Shown piece after piece: positions 10,741-22,640 of a DNA stretch of 64,000 nt. The DNA is from Panopea generosa (Eukaryota; Mollusca; Bivalvia; Adapedonta; Hiatellidae). The notes below the pieces were generated by a model. That model searched no databases and had not been told where the DNA came from. It was given only the letters and a program-made list of their open reading frames with translations. The stretch is taken from assembly GCA_029582155.1 (NCBI GenBank), contig CM055908.1:24037257-24101256 (forward strand), written 5' to 3'. The position numbers and the translations under genes were made by a program. How positions within the stretch are numbered: the stretch's first letter is position 1; each line of letters opens with the position of its first letter.

Positions 10741-12417
10741 CACACGCACTTTGCCATATTGTAAACTTGTTTGTGTATTGTTGCGCAAGATAATTCTTCT
10801 AAAAAGAGCAACACATTTATCAGTGTTATGGCAATTATAAGGTGTGGTATGGCGTTATAAGACGTGGTATGGCAATTATAAGATGTGGTATGGCATTTAT
10901 AAGATATGATATGGTAAATTATAAGGTTGATATGCAAAATTAAAGACATACTACAGCAAATAAGGGAATTACAAGATGTGGCAAAATTTAAGACATGATA
11001 TGGAAAATTAAAATACACTTTGTTTTCTCCATTGAACATAATGTAGTTTTAGTTTGTCACTCACTCTAAATTGCTGAAGATTCATTGTTCTGTAACTGTT
11101 AAAGATATATTTTACTGATTGGAATACCACTATGGGTACTTGATAGTTGGGTAAGCCGAAATCTTGTTTTAGGAACATACTTTGTCTGCCGTATATTGGT
11201 ACAAACTATGACTGCTATGTATTGGGACAAACTTTGATTGCTGTGTATTGGGACATTACAAACTAATTTATGTATAAAATTGCTTTTAGATACTCAAGAC
11301 CGATTTTCTGCATTGTTTAAGACATTATTCTGAAGAAAGGGCATATTAAATGTGCGAGTAACAACCCATTTTAAAAAAAATGAATAATTCAATATAATTA
11401 TTTCTATGTACAGTGTATAGATGCAATGTACCTCTATTTAAGTTTATATACTTGTTGCTGTTAGGTGGATTATTGCCATTTGACAAGGATTATAGATATC
11501 TCACTGCAGCCACTGAGCTACAGGTGCAACATAATGTTGTAATCTTGACATTCAAGGAAAAACCAGAACTTCTTAAGTAAATGTTATGTATAGTGTGATA
11601 TTTTATCAGCTTACATCAACTTTTAAATGGGCACACAGCAGTTTCCTTTTTTGGTAACAACTTGCTGATAATTTAATATCTGCATGATTGAAATATGAAA
11701 ATACATTAATTATCCTCGGTATACAATGTATGTTTAGATTCTTACTCTCAGTTCTGTTTCATAAAGGAACACAACTCTGGTAAATGGTTGGAAGTTATCC
11801 TATTATGTACATTTTTGATCTTCTATGACAAAAAATGTCAATTTAATTTCATCAGTTTTTATCAATATGATAGAAAATATTCCACGGAAATATCAATTTG
11901 TATTTTTAAAACTTTTTTTACTCCTATTTTCAAAACCAGTATGGTACCTCATTATGTTATATGTTTGTACTTTGTAAACCTTGAATCATGTGTGACTGTA
12001 AAATTGATCTCATCATGGCTGTGTGTCTGTTTAAAACTCTGGTGTGTCTATTTGCTGGTTGTATTTTAGATCTTTTAAGTATGTGTATTTGCTTTACACG
12101 CTAATTTAATCTAGTCTTTAAATACACTTTCGTATGTTCAACGTTTGCAAGAGCGCGAATGATGAGTAAATCACATGCAATCTCAAAGCTAAAATATAAT
12201 TTATTTCGCTTTTGTATGCACTATTTCGAAAGTGCCCAGCATATTTCTGAAGAGCAAAGACGGTAATTTCAATACAATGTACATATATGTAGTTAAATGT
12301 AAAATTTAGTTGAAAATATCCATCATTAGACTAGAGCTAAGTAAGTGAATCAATAACAAGAGAATGTTTTAGAAAGATGGCAAAGAGAAACTTCTTGAGT
12401 ATGAGCATGTGTTTACC
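10741..12417. other. LETM1 3' flank, no gene seen
   Basis: This is AT-rich DNA. At about 10830-10935 a degenerate 22-bp tandem repeat (GGTATGGCAATTATAAGATGT) occurs five times. At 11190-11260 a weak repeat of TGTATTGGGACA occurs. No convincing exon was found on either strand; the short open frames show no protein-like composition. Confidence 0.6.
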
Positions 12418-12661
12418 GGGCTGCATTTCACAAAATAAATTGGGATAAAAATCGCTGTTAGTCAATAATTTTTTCGTTGAATGTTTAAATTTTGATTGGC
12501 GTTGAAAGTTATTGTGTTTCCAGAAGATATATCATTCTCTGCATAATTTGAGCCAATTTTGGGTTCATTTAGATGAATATTAAAACTATTACCGGTATGA
12601 GTAATTGTTGGTTTACTTTTACGTCGATTTTTGTCGTAAGATTTTTTGTGAAATGCAGTCC
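12418..12661. mobile_element. MITE of about 243 bp with about 37-bp imperfect TIRs
   Basis: The left end is GGGCTGCATTTCACAAAA and the right end reverse-complements to GGACTGCATTTCACAAAA. Both continue into A-rich sequence ending AAAAATCG. There is no ORF and no clear target-site duplication beyond a few bases. It is a non-autonomous DNA transposon of an unnamed family. Confidence 0.75.
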
Positions 12662-13015
12662 AGTTCAGTAAATGTGTGTAATACGTTTAACAACAAAGTT
12701 TTGAAGAAAAAATGAATTTTTACACCTTTTTACTGAGCATACCCATTTAAGATCAAATTGGGCTGTCTAAAGTTAAAAGTATACATTGGTTTAGTTGGAT
12801 CTTGTACTTGTCACATAATATCACTTTTGGTGTTGTTTTACATACATGTATGCATAAAAATGGCTTGGTAAATAAAATTGACATTACCTGAGTAATGACA
12901 GCTGCATTTAATCTGTAATTTAATTTAATCAGAAGAAAATGTATCCATATATATATACATTGTACTTGAATTATTCTGAAAATAAACAGATTGATACTTT
13001 TTGTACTTTATGTTA
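12662..13015. other. spacer between two MITEs, nothing seen
   Basis: AT-rich, with no open frame, repeat or RNA-like structure that I could support. Confidence 0.5.
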
Positions 13016-14909
13016 GGGCTTTTCCAGAATTAAATGTATGGGGGGGTCGGACGGCACTTATTTTTTTTACCCACAGAGCATAAAATTTAATTGTGATATA
13101 TACCACCATGCATAAAATTTTAATTAGATAAAATACCACCATGCACAAAATAAAAATAAAAAAGAGGCTAAAATCCCCTTTCTAATGTTTTCTTAATGTA
13201 ACGCTTCCAAAATTACCAGTCTGGACGGTTGCCTACTTTCTTTGAAGTACGCCGACGTTACACTTTGATCTAATGCCGATATGCAAATGATTACGTCACA
13301 AATTACCTCAGGTCGAGAATTAAATAAAGGGGCACTATAGATAACAAACGAGAAAAAAAAATACACCATAATAATAATAATTAAAGGTTAGTGTTTGTTT
13401 GTAACTAGTTGTCTTCTAAAATGTTTATTTTCAGTAAACTAATTTCTTAAAAAAGAATTACTATTAAATTGATAAGATCCGTAAAGAGAGTTATGCTACA
13501 CATGCCTAAATTTATGCACAGAATGAACACGCTGTCCCTTTCATTAACGCCTTGTGCCAATGTCCGATGACGTCACTCTGACAGTGAAACAAACATTATT
13601 ATGACACATGTTATTTACTCCCTACTATCAATAAAGGTTTAATCTAATTTGACCTCATTTCGCACACCCGATGGCAAACAATCCGGTTATGGATGCTCAA
13701 AGACAATTTCACAGTCCAATTTATGTTTTTGTACGACCGTTAAGAAACATCTGCTTTTCGCCATGATTTTTTCAGTCACTGGGGTAAGAATGAGGCGTAT
13801 AGGGTGTGGGATGACATATCTGAGAATGTTGATTTTATTTTCACTGCTAACACAATGTCTTAATTTAGATTTGTTGTCACAATAGACTTTGCATTTCTTG
13901 GGGTTTCTTTTTGTGCCGAATAAATTAGTGTTTTACACTATCTGACAAACAGCGCGGATATGCATATAATTATAGCAATGCCGCCGTAGAGTTGAATCGT
14001 AGTTTTTGCGGAATTTAATAATATACACGTCTGTATATTCATATCCGTATTGGAGCATTTGTGAACATATCCGTTACGTCAAATATTGATATATAATTCG
14101 TAAAATTTACTTGAGGAGATAATTTTGTGACACGGCATCTCGGCATCAATTTAATAAAGAAGACGTGGTTACGGCCAGCTACGAGTGTATTCCGCCATCT
14201 GATTAGCTCGTACATTTCCGTGTTAATAATTTATTCACGACTAAGAGTATGTTTCTTGTCCCTTTTCGGGAAGTCCGAAGGTAGATAATTATACTTTATT
14301 TCAAACAAACAAATTAAAGCATATGTTGTTGTCGGGTGATGTAATTATATTATGGCGGTCTTAACAAAAAAGATCAATCAGTTTGAGATGAAAAAGTTAA
14401 TTGAAGAAAATTTCTAATATTAACATTACCAGTGTATCGAGTGTTCAACTGTGTAGTCGCGTAAAACGTTCACTTGGTCATGATGTCTGGAGTTTGTGTA
14501 TTACAATCGTTACAACACGCGTGTCAGTGGCAAACATAAAGGTCAAATCAAGGTAAATTTAAAAGACCTGCAGTTTCTGCTGCGATAAAGATAAGACTCT
14601 CGCCGAAATCTAGACGCTGCGGGATGTTGACTCGGTGCAGTACATGGGGAAGGACAGGGGAAGGACAATTTTATGTTTTTGTATACGACGGGAGGAAATA
14701 TTTGGGCAGAAAATGTATAAAATTTCGAGTAGAAAAACGGTGTTGAAGAAAAAATTCGGTTCAGAGACGGAAATACCGACAAGGCATAAAATTTTAATAA
14801 GCTTTTACCCCGCAAGGCATCATTTTTTTTTATGAAAACACCCACCAGGCATAAAATTTTAATTATACTGCCGTCCGACCCCCCCATACATTTAATTCTG
14901 GAAAAGCCC
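13016..14909. mobile_element. 1.9-kb non-autonomous element, perfect long TIRs, TTA target duplication (PIF/Harbinger-like)
   Basis: The first 41 bases from GGGCTTTTCCAGAATTAAAT at 13016 are the exact reverse complement of the last 41 ending at 14909 (42 if the flanking A/T pair is counted). Both sides carry GGGGGGG/CCCCCCC followed by TCGGACGGCA or its complement. The flanks are TTA (13013-13015) and TTA (14910-14912), the 3-bp TWA-type duplication of PIF/Harbinger elements, whose ends often begin GGG/GGC. Subterminal blocks reading GGCATAAAATTTTAAT also recur on both sides. No transposase-like ORF is present: the longest frames (13649-13885 +, 14543-14941 -) show no DDE domain. Confidence 0.8.
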
Positions 14910-15101
14910 TTATATAAATTTTCTCTGGAGATTTTGTACATTGATGACTTGTTAAAACTACTTTTTTTTTATCTGCATGAAAAATTATATAATTCTTATG
15001 CATATTGTACATTCATTTTCCAATCTACAGGTAATGATATATTAATATGTTCAATATTTGTGTGGACAAAATGACTTATTATTTTGAAAAGGGTTTTCTG
15101 T

Positions 15102-15300
15102 GGCCCACGGATCTAAGGCACAGTCTTTATATCACTTACCTCCCATCATTTTTGTAATAGGTTGGAACACCGCTCCATCCTGAAAGGTTATGTGAGAAAG
15201 TTTGTCAGTTACTTGCTGAAGGAAATTGGTTCTTCCCAGATTCATTCTGATTCACCAATAAAACTGGATATGTCATATATATCAACATCAAATGTGTTGA
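15102..15300 (+). mobile_element. SINE family B-like, diverged
   Basis: GTGGCCCACGGATCTAAGGC resembles the head, and ATGTGAGAAAGTTTGTCAG plus TTACTTGCTGAAGG match the body, of the family B copy at 24401. The 3' end is not clear. The open frame across it (15162-15461) is judged incidental. Confidence 0.45.
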
Positions 15301-16108
15301 AACCAATTAAGAAAAATATATTCATGCATGTATTGTTGAACAGGGTTTCAACTGAAACTTCAATGACATTGTACGTTGTTTTGATTTCAAATTCTATAAT
15401 TAAATTTTTGAATTTCATAATTTTATGTAAAAGTCCCTTTGGAGAGTTTCATATGCATTGACCATGATGGCATTAACTGTATTTTTAAAAATATATTTTG
15501 GATTTTTCTGCTTTATATAAGTTAACCACTGATTTCTTTATTCAACACACCATTTTCAGTTAATATGTCAGTTCCCAGCATGTTATTGGGACCCAGCTAC
15601 TGTATGTTTGATCTAATCAATTTCACACAAGTTTTTGTCCAATAAACTTTTTTCATTTTATAATTCAAACTGTTAGTGTAGCATTTATTACAAAACAGTC
15701 TTCCCTCCTTACACATGACATGTGATGGTTTGGATAAAATACTTGGGAAGAAACAAGCACCTGTCAGAATAGGGGCCCACCAAACGCCTCAAGTTAAAGT
15801 TAAAACATAAATTTATAAGTCTGGTTGTGTTACAGTGGATCACATCTTTAACTTGGAGTAAATATTATCACATGTACACTATTGCAGAACCACAATTAAA
15901 AGTTGTTTAATGTTATCAGGTTATTTACTAGTAATTTCTCAGTTTTACATGGATGAATGCCTCTTTTACATACATTATTGTTGAATACCTAATTTTGCGT
16001 CATATTGACACACTTTTTGTTATATGCATGCTTTTGTATATAAAATATATGTTTATTTAACCTCTGAATATGGGTATATATGTCAAGAAGCGTTTTGTTT
16101 ATTGTTGT
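15301..16108. other. no gene seen
   Basis: AT-rich DNA before the large 53/54-bp array. No supported exon, RNA or dispersed element. Confidence 0.5.
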
Positions 16109-19100
16109 AACCAGCCAATATAAGTAAATATTATTGGAATTATATTGATTACCTTTAATGATAACTATCCAATATGAGTAAATATTATTGGAATTATATT
16201 TATTGATTACTGTGGCTTATGCTGTTGTAAGAATCGACAAATTGAGTAATACGATAGAATTTGCTGAAACTTTGCAGGTATCAAGGTTCTAGGTTCATTC
16301 TGCATATTCATTTGTTGATGTACTTTTTTTAATCTGTATGTTAATTGTTTTTGTACATGTAGAGTGAACCTTGAACCTTCCTTCCTGTTGGCGTCGAATA
16401 ACCTATAATGTGTTGGTACTCCGTAAAACCCTATTCATTCATTCATATTGATTACCGGTAATGATAACTATCCAATATGAGTAAATATTATTGGGATTAT
16501 ATTGATTACCGGTGATGATAACTATCCAATATAAGTAAATATTATTGGATTATATTGATTACTGGTGATGATAACTATCCAATATGAATAAATATTATTT
16601 GATAATATTGATTACCGGTAATGATAACTATCCAATATGAGTGTATATTATTGGATAATATTGATTACCGGTGATGATAACTATCCAATATGAGTAAATA
16701 ATATTGGATTATATTGATTACCGGTGATGATAACTATCCAATATGAGTAAATATTATTGGGATTATATTGATTACTGGTGATGATAACTATCCAATATGA
16801 ATAAATATTATTTGATAATATTGATTACCGGTAATGATAACTATCCAATATGAGTGAATATTATTGGATTATATTGACTACCAGTGATGATAACTATCCA
16901 ATATAAGTAAATATAATTGGCTTATATTGATTACCGGTAATGATAACTATCCACTATGAGTAAATATAATTGGATTATATTGATTACCGGTGATGATAAC
17001 TATCCAATATAAGTAAATATAATTGGATTATATTGATTACCGGTGATGATAAATATCCAATATGAGTAAATATTATTGGGATTATATTGATTACCGGTGA
17101 TGATAACTATCCAATATGAGTAAATATTATTGGATTATATTGATTACCGGTGATGATAACTATCCAATATGAGTAAATATTATTGGGATTATATTGATTA
17201 CCGGTGATGATAACTATCCAATATGAGTAAATATTATTGGATTATATTGATTACCGGTGATGATAACTATCCAATATGAGTAAATATAATTGGATTATAT
17301 TGACTACCAGTGATGATAACTATCCAATATAAGTAAATATAATTGGCTTATATTGATTACCGGTAATGATAACTATCCACTATGAGTAAATATTATTGGG
17401 ATTATATTGATTACTGGTGATGATAACTATCCAATATGAGTAAATATTATTGGGATTATATTGATTACCGGTAATGATAAATATCCAATATGAGTAAATA
17501 TAATTGGATTATATTGATTACCGGTGATGATAACTATCCAATATGAGTAAATATTATTGGATTATATTGACTACCAGTGATGATAACTATCCAATATGAG
17601 TAAATATAATTGGCTTATATTGATTACCGGTAATGATAACTATCCACTATGAGTAAATATAATTGGATTATATTGATTACCGGTGATGATAACTATCCAA
17701 TATAAGTAAATATAATTGGCTTATATTGATTACCGGTAATGATAACTATCCACTATGAGTAAATATAATTGGATTATATTGATTACCGGTGATGATAACT
17801 ATCCAATATGAGTAAATATTATTGGATTATATTGATTACCGGTGATGATAACTATCCAATATGAGTAAATATTATTGGGATTATATTGATTACCGGTGAT
17901 GATAACTATCCAATATGAGTAAATATTATTGGGATTATATTGATTACCGGTAATGATAAATATCCAATATGAGTAAATATAATTGGATTATATTGATTAC
18001 CGGTGATGATAACTATCCAATATGAGTAAATATTATTGGATTATATTGACTACCAGTGATGATAACTATCCAATATAAGTAAATATAATTGGCTTATATT
18101 GATTACCGGTAATGATAACTATCCACTATGAGTAAATATAATTGGATTATATTGATTACCGGTGATGATAACTATCCAATATAAGTAAATATAATTGGCT
18201 TATATTGATTACCGGTAATGATAACTATCCACTATGAGTAAATATAATTGGATTATATTGATTACCGGTGATGATAACTATCCAATATGAGTAAATATTA
18301 TTGGATTATATTGATTACCGGTGATGATAACTATCCAATATGAGTAAATATTATTGGGATTATATTGATTACCGGTGATGATAACTATCCAATATGAGTA
18401 AATATTATTGGATTATATTGATTACCGGTGATGATAACTATCCAATATGAGTAAATATTATTGGATTATATTGATTACCGGTGATGATAACTATCCAATA
18501 TGAGTAAATATAATTGGATTATATTGATTACTGGTGATGATAACTATCCAATATGAGTAAATATTATTGGGATTATATTGATTACCGGTAATGATAAATA
18601 TCCAATATGAGTAAATATAATTGGATTATATTGATTACCGGTGATGATAACTATCCAATATGAGTAAATATAATTGGATTATATTGATTTCTGGTGATGA
18701 TAACTATCCAATATGAGTAAATATTATTGGGATTATATTGATTACCGGTGATGATAACTATCCAATATGAGTTAATATTATTGGGATTATATTGATTACC
18801 GGTAATGATAACTATCCAATATGAGTTAATATTATTGGGATTATATTGATTACCGGTAATGATAACTATCCAATATGAGTAAATATAATTGGATTATATT
18901 GATTACCGGTGATGATAACTTTCCAATATGAGTAAATATTATTGGGATTATATTGATTACCGGTAATGATAACTATCCAATATGAGTAAATATAATTGGA
19001 TTATATTGATTACTGGTGATGATAACTATCCAATATGAGTAAATATTATTGGGATTATATTGATTACCGGTGATGATAACTATCCAATATGAGTAAATAT

Positions 19101-19612
19101 AATTGGATTATATTGATTACTGGTGATGATAACTATCCAATATGAGTAAATATTATTGGGATTATATTGATTACCGGTAATGATAAATATCCAATATGAG
19201 TAAATATAATTGGATTATATTGATTACCGGTGATGATAACTATCCAATATGAGTAAATATAATTGGATTATATTGATTACTGGTGATGATAACTATCCAA
19301 TATGAGTAAATATTATTGGGATTATATTGATTACCGGTGATGATAACTATCCAATATGAGTTAATATTATTGGGATTATATTGATTACCGGTAATGATAA
19401 ATATCCAATATGAGTAAATATTATTGGGATTATATTGATTACCGATAATGATAACTATCCAATATGAGTAAATATTATTGGAATTATATTGATTACTGGT
19501 AATGATAACTTTCCAATATGAGTAAATATTATTGGAATTGTATTGATTACCAGAAATGATAACTATCCAATATGAGTAAATATTATTGGGATTATATTGA
19601 TTACCGGTGATG
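16109..19612 (+). repeat. minisatellite array 1: 53/54-bp unit, about 60 copies, interrupted once
   Basis: The unit reads GATTACCGGTGATGATAACT, then ATCCAATATGAGTAAATATT and ATTGGATTATATT. Single-base length variants (GGATT or GGGATT) give 53 or 54 bp. Each unit has an inner inverted repeat (CCAATA ... TATTGG) and the palindrome ACCGGT. Named variants (GACTACCAG, GGCTTATATT, CCACTATGAG) recur as blocks: CCACTATGAG lies at 16951, 17377, 17644, 17750, 18123 and 18229, so a block of about 480 bp (nine units) was duplicated. The first two units are diverged and are separated from the rest by a retroposon at 16211-16446. Confidence 0.95.
16211..16446 (+). mobile_element. retroposon with TTCA-repeat tail inserted in array 1
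   Basis: It starts TGTGGCTTATGCTGTTGTAAG, carries AGGTTCTAGGTTCATTCTGC and ends in TTCATTCATTCAT. It matches the element at 24674-24896 over its whole length. The array sequence ATTGATTAC occurs directly before (16202-16210) and after it (16447-16455). This can be read as a 9-bp target-site duplication, typical of SINE/LINE insertion. Confidence 0.8.
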
Positions 19613-20940
19613 ATACCTTTCAGCTCGTATGAGTTAAGCCCAGTAAACTATTCCTTTAGCACTCTCCTATGTCGTCGCTCATCATCCCAATTTCTGTAAA
19701 TAACACATTTTCACTGAATTCATGAGCGTATCTGGGGAGCCATTGTTTATTATATATGCCTTGCAAATTGTTGAGTATGCTATAATGTAATCTAGATATT
19801 GGAATAACAGATTATGAATCATTATATGCCCTCTACAGAACTCCTGAAACAAACATCTTTCATTCGTTTGATGTGCTTACTGATGAAACTGGTTGCAGTA
19901 TAACTTTAATGAATACCACTAGTTTTCCTTTACACTATAACAAGATCTGACCTTGACTATTAAAGGGACACATAGCAATTGTGATATAAATTTTTACTTG
20001 CACTGTTTCTGAAATTATATACCTATATGATGTCCAAATTGCAGTAACATACACCAGTATTTATGTAGACCCTTTATTTCGTTTTCTTCTGAAAAGGGGC
20101 AGAATTCTGGTGTATGGATGTAAGGCATTGTACCGGTATTTATCACATTTGTTGTCATTTATTACAAAAAGTGTAAAATGTACTTTTATTCCATCTGTTT
20201 ATATTGGTTTTATATTAAAATAACAAGGACTTACATAGAGAAAGAAAAGCAACTGATTGAGATGAACAGTCGCGTAGTCAGGCAAAATGTCACGGAATAT
20301 CATTTTCAGATATTTTAACTTCAATTCATCTCAGAAATACAAATTATTTCATCTCAGAAATACAAATTAAAATTCTTTCGTTGCACAATGGAATTCTCTG
20401 CAATATAAGACCATTCCTATCAAAATGTGTTGAAAATTCTTGAAGTACTTGGGATTACAAAATTTGTATTCTACAACTAAAAAATCAAGAAAAGTGCTTT
20501 TTAATTTTACTTCAAACTGCAATATTTTGCATGTATATAACAATATAAAACATCTAAAGGTTCCATATACCTTACATTTTATGTAAAAGAAATCAGTTGC
20601 ATGTGAAATTTGAATGATTAATTTACAAAATTATGCTAAATTATGGTAAATTGTACTATCCTTCTATATAAGCACTTGAAAATAATAAGTAAATATCATT
20701 TTATGTATTGTACTCGTAATTGCAAACCTAGTGTGACATAGATAGGTTTATAAAATCTGTATTTTCTATAGAAGCTTCCTTCAATATGAAGTTTTAGAGA
20801 GTAATATTTGGAGATTAATATTTTCATATAGGTTGTGTCCTTTTGATTAAAGAAACACCTTTTACCAATTTACACTACTGGGTAAACTTGAAGGTTTTAT
20901 ATTTTGATTAATATCAAAGAATATATTTTTATGTAATTGA
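19613..20940. other. intergenic, no gene seen
   Basis: AT-rich. The only structure noted is a direct duplication of CATCTCAGAAATACAAATTA at about 20327-20368. No exon or RNA supported. Confidence 0.55.
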
Positions 20941-21139
20941 GACGATCAGTTAACTTAACTGCTCTTTCCTCGGATCTTTGACGGTTAACCAGCACTCGAG
21001 CATACCCATCTCCGCAAGTAACTGTTAAATTTCATTGCTTGTATCAGCAGTGAGAGATCAATGACATTGGGGTACAATGTTGTATATCAATCATCAATGG
21101 GACTGTGACGTGCTATCGACTGAGCTAACTGGGCCTGGC
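20941..21139 (-). mobile_element. SINE family A, minus strand, lacking tail
   Basis: Read on the minus strand it starts GCCAGGCCCAGTTAGCTCAG (box A). The body follows with the TTGATCTCTCACTG and GGTATGCTCGAGTGCTGG blocks of the family. The AATC tail is missing, so the copy is 3'-truncated or decayed. Confidence 0.75.
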
Positions 21140-21687
21140 TAGCATATTGTACATTACATGCATCTAATTTACTGAATTTGAAGAAATATTGGAAAGGCCA
21201 TGTGTGTTTTTAATCCTATAATATAGAAAAAAAAATAGGAATGTAAGCGGGTTATTTGGAGGACTAAGTATTCCTAGTGCTTGTTCTGGAGTGGTTTAGT
21301 TGTTAAAGTAAGAGAGGTTATTCTTATTGGAACATGTATATATTTTTTTATTGTTTGTTAGTTCTCCTTTGTCTATGGACTGAAAGAGTAGGACAGGGTA
21401 GGTAAAGTGTCACAGATATAATTCATTTTGTTTAGGGATGCATGTTTTAGGAAAATCTCTTTTTAATGCATAAAAAAACATCACATATTAGATACAATGA
21501 ATAGATTGAAAAACATACTTTTGAGATTTATTGATACAACATATTGTTTACCCATTAAACAATATTGATAAGACAAATTTAAATGTAAACTAATTGTAAT
21601 TCAGAATGAATGAATACTAAATAAAGGTTAATATCAAATGTTCAGAATAAGATAATAAGTAATTTTCAACAAGTTGCTGTGTTTTTT

Positions 21688-22640
21688 ATCCCCAGGCCAA
21701 AGGCGAAGGGGGATATGGTAATGGTCTCCATGTGTGCATGTGTCTGTAACACTTTTGTCTGGAGCATTACTTCAAATTTAGTTGAGCGATTTTGTTGAAT
21801 CAACACACAATAACAGAGGACATTGAGAGGATGTGCATTGTAAAAGAACCATAACTCTACCTTGTTTACTTTTTTTAATTATCTACCTTTATCAAATTTC
21901 CTTGTTCGGATTATAACTGCAAAACTATTTAAGGGAATTTATTGAATCTTCACACAATGACTGAGGACATTGACATTGAAACAATTTTCTTCCGTTATTT
22001 ATTGTGTTTGTCCTGGGAATAACTCTTAAAGTGCTGAATGCATACAAAGACAGGGAACATAAAGGGGCAGTGCAGTGTCTTAGAACCATAACTCTTCCTT
22101 CCCTAATTGTTTAATTATCCCCATTTATCACTTTTAGTATACTTGTCATAAAGATTACTCAAGAATTATTCAAGGGATTTTGTTCATGTTTCACACAATG
22201 ATAGGACATTGGGAGGAAGTGCATTGTCCAAGAACTATAGTTCTACCTTGTCCATTTTTGAATTATCTCCCTTTATTATATTTTATTATGCTAGTCCAGA
22301 CATAGCTCAAAAAATGTGTTCAGGGTATTTAGTTGATATTTCACATAATGATACAGGACATTGAGAGGAAGTGCATTGTGCAGGAAACATCTCTTTCTTC
22401 TGTCTTCGCAGAATTATTCCCCTTTATTTTCCCTTGTTTGGGGCATACCTTAAAAAGTTCAGAAGTGAATGCTTTGAAACTGAATACAATGATAGGAAGC
22501 ATTGACAAGAAGTGGACAGTACAAGTGTTATGTCCTTTTGTTACTTTTAGTTGTCTTTGGAATAACTAAAAAAACTTTAGAATACAATTTAGGTAAACAT
22601 GACCATGGTGACGAACAGTTGCTTGAACTGCAATGTTCAT
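21688..22640 (+). repeat. dispersed element built of degenerate ~150-bp repeats
   Basis: It starts ATCCCCAGGCCAAAGGCGAA and goes through several imperfect repeats. Each holds TTCACACAATGA, GGACATTGAGAGGAAGTGCA and ATAACTCTACCTTG-like phrases. The blocks around 22440-22520 recur in reverse at about 31360-31470. It is a common style of dispersed repeat in bivalves (recalled). The open frame 22333-22569 is part of it and is not taken as a gene. Confidence 0.6.

Noticed and set aside
13649..13885. Possible transposase fragment inside the 1.9-kb element
   Set aside because: The 78-codon frame shows no DDE or helix-turn-helix features; the element appears non-autonomous.
14543..14941. 132-codon minus ORF
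   Set aside because: It overlaps the right TIR and inner sequence of the 1.9-kb element, and no transposase or other domain is recognisable.
16109..19612. CRISPR array
   Set aside because: Units are directly adjacent with no unique spacers, and the DNA is eukaryotic; it is a minisatellite.
22333..22569. 78-codon plus ORF
   Set aside because: It is part of a dispersed repeat with a reverse copy at about 31360-31470.
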